From NCBI RefSeq assembly GCF_024790395.1, contig NZ_JAJISC010000006.1, positions 186,001-250,000 of the forward strand: a stretch of 64,000 bases of DNA, written 5' to 3'. Shown here piece by piece: positions 63,762 through 64,000 of this stretch; positions within the stretch are counted from its first letter, which is position 1, and each line of letters starts with the position of its first letter. The notes beneath the pieces are model-generated. The model ran no database searches and was not told the origin of the DNA. It was given only the letters and a program-made list of their open reading frames with translations. Made by a program: the position numbers and the translations under genes. Source of the stretch: Halomonas dongshanensis. GTDB lineage: Bacteria > Pseudomonadota > Gammaproteobacteria > Pseudomonadales > Halomonadaceae.

Positions 63762-64000
63762 TTAATGGGTGATCCCGGACTGCACCGCCCAAACAGCGGC
63801 TTCGACGCGTGAGCGTAAGTTGAGCTTTTTGAGCAGATGTTTAACGTGCACTTTGACCGTGCCTTCGGTGATATCCAGTTTGCGGGCAATCAGCTTGTTG
63901 GAGAGTCCTGCCGCTAGCTGTTGGAGAATTTCGCGTTCGCGCTGCGTCAGGCTATGAATATCGGGGGCAGCGGGTGTACTACGTTGATTGCGCAGTGCTT
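63762..64000 (-). CDS. narL: NarL, C-terminal part (cut by window edge)
   Basis: The last 78 codons are present; the N-terminal receiver is outside the window. The visible part is a LuxR-type [43 protein letters not shown] and [20 protein letters not shown], which matches NarL/NarP. It should bind the palindrome at 63634 and respond to nitrate through NarX. It ends 238 bases before narK2, on the same strand. Confidence 0.9.
   Translation of the reverse strand, partial: ALRNQRSTPAAPDIHSLTQREREILQQLAAGLSNKLIARKLDITEGTVKVHVKHLLKKLNLRSRVEAAVWAVQSGITH

Overview
The window looks like a chromosome segment of a halophilic gammaproteobacterium, most likely Halomonas or a close Halomonadaceae relative. 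This is inferred from the GC-rich coding style, the rplU-rpmA-obgE-proB order, an NhaD Na+/H+ antiporter, a TAXI-type TRAP transporter, and the protein sequences themselves; no database search was possible. The backbone is ordinary and densely coding. One AT-rich accessory block at about 10.46-19.34 kb interrupts it.

Layout. 0-2.4 kb: end of a VRR-NUC nuclease gene overlapping a nuclease-helicase fusion. 2.6-7.9 kb: four glycosyltransferase genes, including a fused sucrose-phosphate synthase/phosphatase, suggesting a sucrose-type or modified osmolyte or glycan. 7.9-10.5 kb: two divergent MFS exporters around a palindrome. 10.46-19.34 kb: a decayed P2-like prophage or island between the second exporter and the 3' end of tRNA-Pro(CGG). 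It holds a broken CI-type repressor, an unrecognised two-gene module (314 aa protein plus a four-helix membrane protein), a UmuD-like protein without the catalytic serine, a lipoprotein, a DUF433/PIN-like toxin-antitoxin pair, an IS3-family element whose transposase frame runs into a late-control D fragment, a broken phage adenine methylase, and two membrane proteins of unknown role. 19.4-25.5 kb: tRNA-Pro, ispB, rplU-rpmA, obgE-proB, and a glutamate-dehydrogenase-family gene with a Lys/Ala/Pro tail.

25.6-35.1 kb is a signalling and phosphorus region: divergent PepSY proteins share a tandem-repeat site with a response regulator, sensor kinase and PhoD-like phosphatase operon; then a Pho-box-like site precedes phnD-phnC-phnE-phnE and a histidine phosphatase. 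35.2-41.9 kb: an NlpC/P60 lipoprotein, two c-di-GMP proteins, DUF2835, a monooxygenase-like membrane protein and a GST. 41.9-49.4 kb: ion and solute transport (nhaD, TAXI-TRAP, Ca2+/cation antiporter, CNNM/CBS protein) plus a BacA-like protein. 49.5-53.9 kb: zinT with a Zur-box-like site, a Schlafen AlbA_2 protein, a TauE/SafE permease and a transglycosylase lipoprotein. 53.9-59.7 kb: a GABA catabolism locus (MocR regulator, APC permease, gabD, gabT). 59.9-64 kb: nitrate transport (narK2-type, universal stress protein, narK1-type) and the 3' end of narL, with a near-perfect NarL-type 7-2-7 palindrome between them.

The best candidate for an undescribed system is the 11.1-12.85 kb module in the prophage remnant. 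Its function is not known from sequence; a superinfection or defence role is inferred only from context and architecture.
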